The translations under genes were made by a program, and so were the position numbers. Shown here in pieces: positions 22,585-24,914 of a stretch of DNA of 24,914 nucleotides (within the stretch, counting starts at the first letter, position 1; each line of letters starts with the position of its first letter). The notes beneath the pieces were generated by a model. It saw nothing but the letters and a program-made list of their open reading frames with translations, did not search any database and was not told where the DNA came from. The stretch spans positions 1,038-25,951 of the forward strand of contig DALQ01000069.1 in assembly GCA_002496845.1 (NCBI GenBank). Direction: 5' to 3'. This DNA is from Euryarchaeota archaeon UBA495. Its GTDB lineage: Archaea > Thermoplasmatota > Poseidoniia > Poseidoniales > Poseidoniaceae.

Positions 22585-23021
22585 CAGGCAGGCCCCCGTT
22601 CCAGGATTTTGGCGATGATCTTGCGTGTGCCGTCGAGATCACCGGCCAATCCATCCACCCTCGTGACCGCGATGGCGTGGTGCCCCAAAGCATCGAGGCG
22701 TTCTCGGATGGACCGCTCGGCGTGTTCCTGATCGTATCCCAATGCGATGATGTCGGGGCGGACAACGGGGAGGATGTCGAAGATGGGCACGTCAGGCGCG
22801 TTGCCCACAATGGCTTCATCGACGGGTTTCAACCCGGCTACGAGGCGCTGACGAAACGCCATTGGCGTGACAGGGTCATGCTTTCGCGCCCGGACCGTGT
22901 CGTCATGAGCGACCACAACGGTGAGGTGATCGCCAAGGGCCTTGGCCTGCTCGAGGTAATGCAGATGTCCTGCGTGGAGGAGGTCGAAGACCCCAACCGC
23001 CATCACACGCTTTCCGCTCAC
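22584..23021 (-). CDS. ribL: Archaeal FAD synthetase (RibL-type cytidylyltransferase fold)
   Basis: This 145-residue protein has the nucleotidyltransferase signature GVFDLLHAGHLHYLEQAKAL at 10-29, including the HxGH motif (H16, H19), and VRPDIIALGYDQ in the second half. In archaea this small protein makes FAD from FMN and ATP, and its place between riboflavin genes supports that job. A glycerol-3-phosphate or similar cytidylyltransferase is the alternative by sequence alone. The start is a GTG at 23021, chosen because AGGAGG lies 7 bases upstream; an ATG at 23003 would cut into the first strand. No riboflavin kinase gene is in the window. Confidence 0.88.
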   Translation of the reverse strand: MSGKRVMAVGVFDLLHAGHLHYLEQAKALGDHLTVVVAHDDTVRARKHDPVTPMAFRQRLVAGLKPVDEAIVGNAPDVPIFDILPVVRPDIIALGYDQEHAERSIRERLDALGHHAIAVTRVDGLAGDLDGTRKIIAKILERGPA

Positions 23022-23028
23022 GCCATCG

Positions 23029-23034
23029 CCTCCT
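23029..23034 (-). promoter_or_regulatory. AGGAGG ribosome-binding site fixing the ribL GTG start
   Basis: Read on the minus strand this is AGGAGG with 7 bases to the GTG at 23021. It lies in the 25-base gap after ribB and is the main reason for choosing the GTG over the ATG six codons later. Confidence 0.65.
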
Positions 23035-23046
23035 GCCTTGGGCCCT

Positions 23047-23766
23047 TCACGCCTTCGGCGAAAGCCCGAGATGGGTCAGAAGCTCGGAGCCGTGCACGAA
23101 GGGAATGCCGTGTTGGGTGGCCCATGCTTCGGCGTCAGCGAGTTGCAGGGCGGCGTCGCCGGCCGGTTCAAGCATTTCAGCTCCAATCACCACAGGAACC
23201 GTTCCAGCAGCGCGTGCCAGACCAACGGCCAATTCGGTGTGACCTTGGCGACGCTCAAGACCGTGCTCGGCTTCTCGGCACACAGGGATGTGACCAGGGG
23301 TGCGGAACTCTTTGCCCAATGCAGCGATGGCGTCGGCTTGACCGATGCCTTGCTCAAGCACCTCATGGGTCAATTCAGCAAAGCGGCGCGTGGTCAGCGC
23401 ACGGTCCCTGTCGGTGATTCCGGTGAAGGTGTCGCGGTGGTTGATGGACAGCGTGAAGGCAGAACGCGCATCGTACTGGAGATCGTTTGTCCTGAGGGCG
23501 TTCAACACGGGATGTTGTTCCACCAACGTGGCCTCAGCATGCAGGTCTTGGAGGTAAGGCAACCCAAACGCTTCGCCCACCTCATGCCCAATGGCCAAGA
23601 AAAGCAATCCACCACATTCCTGCCGGAGCCGACGCATCGCCGCAGGGTCGGCCGTCATGGCTGGAAACAAAAGGTCGGTTTCCCCCTCGCGGTTTTCAGC
23701 GTCGAAGACGCACACAGGTTCGCCACGGGCAAAGGCGGCAAGCGCTGCATCGAGGCCTGTGAGCAT
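23047..23766 (-). CDS. ribB: 3,4-dihydroxy-2-butanone 4-phosphate synthase
   Basis: Counted from the ATG at 23766 the protein has 239 residues. The metal and substrate loop DAENREGETDLLFPA is at 22-36, TGITDRDRALTTRRF at 115-129, PGHIPVC at 157-163 and RQGHTELAVGLARAAG at 173-188. All are standard for RibB, which turns ribulose 5-phosphate into the four-carbon precursor and formate. There is no fused GTP cyclohydrolase II domain. The frame runs on to an ATG at 23856, adding 30 very basic residues that look unlike any RibB. The start at 23766 fits the family, though its SD (GAAGGAG, 17 bases away) is distant. It is the first gene of the rib operon. Confidence 0.93.
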   Translation of the reverse strand: MLTGLDAALAAFARGEPVCVFDAENREGETDLLFPAMTADPAAMRRLRQECGGLLFLAIGHEVGEAFGLPYLQDLHAEATLVEQHPVLNALRTNDLQYDARSAFTLSINHRDTFTGITDRDRALTTRRFAELTHEVLEQGIGQADAIAALGKEFRTPGHIPVCREAEHGLERRQGHTELAVGLARAAGTVPVVIGAEMLEPAGDAALQLADAEAWATQHGIPFVHGSELLTHLGLSPKA

Positions 23767-23891
23767 ATTCCGAGGCTCGGCCTCTCCTTCAAGAAGGGTC
23801 GTATCGGGTCTCTTCTGCCGGATTCGGCAACGCTTTGACCGGAAAGGGTTCTTCATGGGTGACCATTTCGGCGGCGATAGGGGGGGATGAG
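23767..23891. promoter_or_regulatory. Divergent regulatory region between ribB and the endonuclease IV-like gene
   Basis: If ribB starts at 23766, these 125 bases hold the start signals of both operons. Two short inverted repeats are visible: CCGAG-G-CTCGG at 23770-23780, directly before the ribB ATG, and TGCCG-GATT-CGGCA at 23816-23829. A run of seven G at 23880-23886 gives the plus-strand gene a G-rich ribosome-binding region. No clear TATA box was found, and no FMN riboswitch is recognisable. Confidence 0.35.
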
Positions 23892-24914
23892 ATGCCGGTA
23901 AAGTTTGGACCCGCGGGCGTCCCGCTTTCGTGCAAAGGACGCACGATCGTCGAGGGAATGGACGACATCATCGCCCTTGGCCTCGAAACCATGGAAGCAC
24001 AGACTGTGCGGATGATTCAGCCTCAACACTTTGACCAGTATTGGCAAGCTGGTGTTCTCGCTGACAAGACCGGCTTTGAGATGAACATCCACGGCCCTTA
24101 CTACAGCGAATTGCTCGGCGGCCGGGTTGAACTCGGGCGCTCCTTGGCCAAGATTGAGGCAACCCTCCAGGCGGCACGCACCATCAACGCCAGGCACGTC
24201 ACCCTCCACACCGGCCACTACGGCAGCACCGGGCGGGGCCGTGAAACCAACGAGACCGTCGCGAACGTGTTCGCCGGTGTGGTTGAGCGCCTCGATGCGA
24301 TTTGGAACGACGAGGAGGACGAATTTCCCGTCTTCCCATGGATCAAAAACGGCACCCCCTCAAAGGTGGGCATCGAAACCTCTGGACGACAAGAGCTCTG
24401 GGGCAGCCTCGAAGAAGTCCTCGAAGTGGTCAACCACGTCGAAGGCACGATTCCCGTGTTGAACATGGCCCACATCCACGCCCGTGGCCACGGCAGCATG
24501 CGTACGTCGGAAGACTACGGTGAATTGTTCGACCAAGTTCGCGAAACCATCGGAACCAAGGAGTTCTACTGCCATTTCTCGGGCGTGGACCACCGTGGTG
24601 GGAACGCTCAGTTCTACACCCAGATCAAGAAGTCGGACCTGAACTTCGAGCCACTTGCTGAGTTCATCGTCGAAGACGGAGGTTGGCTTGACATCACCTT
24701 GATTTCAGACTCTCCGTTGCTTGAGCACGACGCCATGTACATGCTCCAGAGCATCGAAAAGTCGCGGCACAAGCAAATCGAGCGCAAGGCTCGGGAAGAC
24801 CGACGTCGCGCCCTCGCCCTCCAAACCGGAGCCAGCGTCGAGGACCTCAAGGCACGTGAGGCAGAACAAGCCGCCTTGCGCACCGCCCAACAGGCGGCTG
24901 AGACGGCTCCTGAA
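23892..24914 (+). CDS. Endonuclease IV-like TIM-barrel protein, 3' end cut by window edge
   Basis: The frame is open for 341 codons from the ATG at 23892 to the edge, without a stop. The fold is that of AP endonuclease family 2 (xylose-isomerase-like TIM barrel), as in archaeal endonuclease IV homologues. Probable metal ligands are H67 (NIHGPYY), H106 (TLHTGHYG), E162 (IETSG), H194 (NMAHIHARG), H228 (YCHFSG) and D233 with H234 (GVDHRGG). At two positions where endonuclease IV has Asp and Glu ligands, this protein has N191 and D273 (LISDSPLLE). The last 55 visible residues are a charged helix rich in Arg, Glu and Ala. It may cut DNA at abasic sites, but the ligand changes leave room for another substrate. 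It diverges from the rib operon. Confidence 0.82.
   Translation, partial: MPVKFGPAGVPLSCKGRTIVEGMDDIIALGLETMEAQTVRMIQPQHFDQYWQAGVLADKTGFEMNIHGPYYSELLGGRVELGRSLAKIEATLQAARTINARHVTLHTGHYGSTGRGRETNETVANVFAGVVERLDAIWNDEEDEFPVFPWIKNGTPSKVGIETSGRQELWGSLEEVLEVVNHVEGTIPVLNMAHIHARGHGSMRTSEDYGELFDQVRETIGTKEFYCHFSGVDHRGGNAQFYTQIKKSDLNFEPLAEFIVEDGGWLDITLISDSPLLEHDAMYMLQSIEKSRHKQIERKAREDRRRALALQTGASVEDLKAREAEQAALRTAQQAAETAPE

Noticed and set aside
23767..23891. FMN riboswitch upstream of ribB
   Set aside because: The region is too short and lacks the conserved FMN-aptamer elements; only two small inverted repeats are present.

Overview
The window looks like chromosome of a free-living, probably aerobic marine-type archaeon, most plausibly a planktonic euryarchaeote of the Marine Group II / Poseidoniales kind. 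This placement is inference. It rests on an archaeal RibL-type FAD synthetase, SD-coupled or leaderless starts with weak TATA-like boxes, surface-anchored subtilases with acidic linkers, and many bacterial-looking metabolic genes (oligoribonuclease, bacterial-type riboflavin synthase, acyl-CoA dehydrogenase, fused E1) in moderately high-GC DNA. No rRNA, tRNA, CRISPR array, insertion sequence or phage gene was seen. Genes are packed tightly: the largest gene-free stretch is about 150 bases, and many neighbours overlap by 1 to 17 bases.

Layout, left to right. 1-2438 (minus): a truncated DUF4350-type membrane protein, and upstream of it a secreted, C-terminally anchored beta-rich protein. 2441-6803 (minus): a three-subunit molybdenum hydroxylase in the order small [2Fe-2S] subunit, large Mo subunit, FAD subunit. 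The FAD subunit carries the extra cysteine-rich insert typical of 4-hydroxybenzoyl-CoA reductase. 6958-10338 (minus): two subtilisin-family proteases in tandem. 10409-10942 (plus): oligoribonuclease. 10946-12416 (minus): XdhC and MocA, the usual maturation pair for this type of Mo enzyme. 12484-13212 (plus): an unrecognised acidic protein. 13216-18189 (minus): acyl-CoA dehydrogenase, a CaCA-type cation/Ca2+ antiporter and a fused alpha/beta 2-oxoacid dehydrogenase E1. 18240-19313 (minus): a receiver-like protein whose phospho-acceptor Asp is Glu. 19397-21512 (minus): a ThiF/MoeB-rhodanese fusion overlapping thioredoxin reductase. 21557-23766 (minus): a riboflavin/FAD operon (ribB, ribL, ribE, ribH). 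23892-end (plus): an endonuclease IV-like TIM-barrel protein, cut by the window edge.

How the parts fit. The Mo hydroxylase needs FAD, Fe-S clusters and a cytosine-dinucleotide or sulfurated Mo cofactor. XdhC/MocA can supply the cofactor step, and the rib operon makes the flavin also used by TrxB and acyl-CoA dehydrogenase. The most interesting unit is the 4-hydroxybenzoyl-CoA-reductase-like enzyme, with N- and C-terminal extensions on its large subunit and a surface protein gene coupled to its last cistron. Its substrate cannot be read from the sequence. All identities come from motif recognition; no database search was run.
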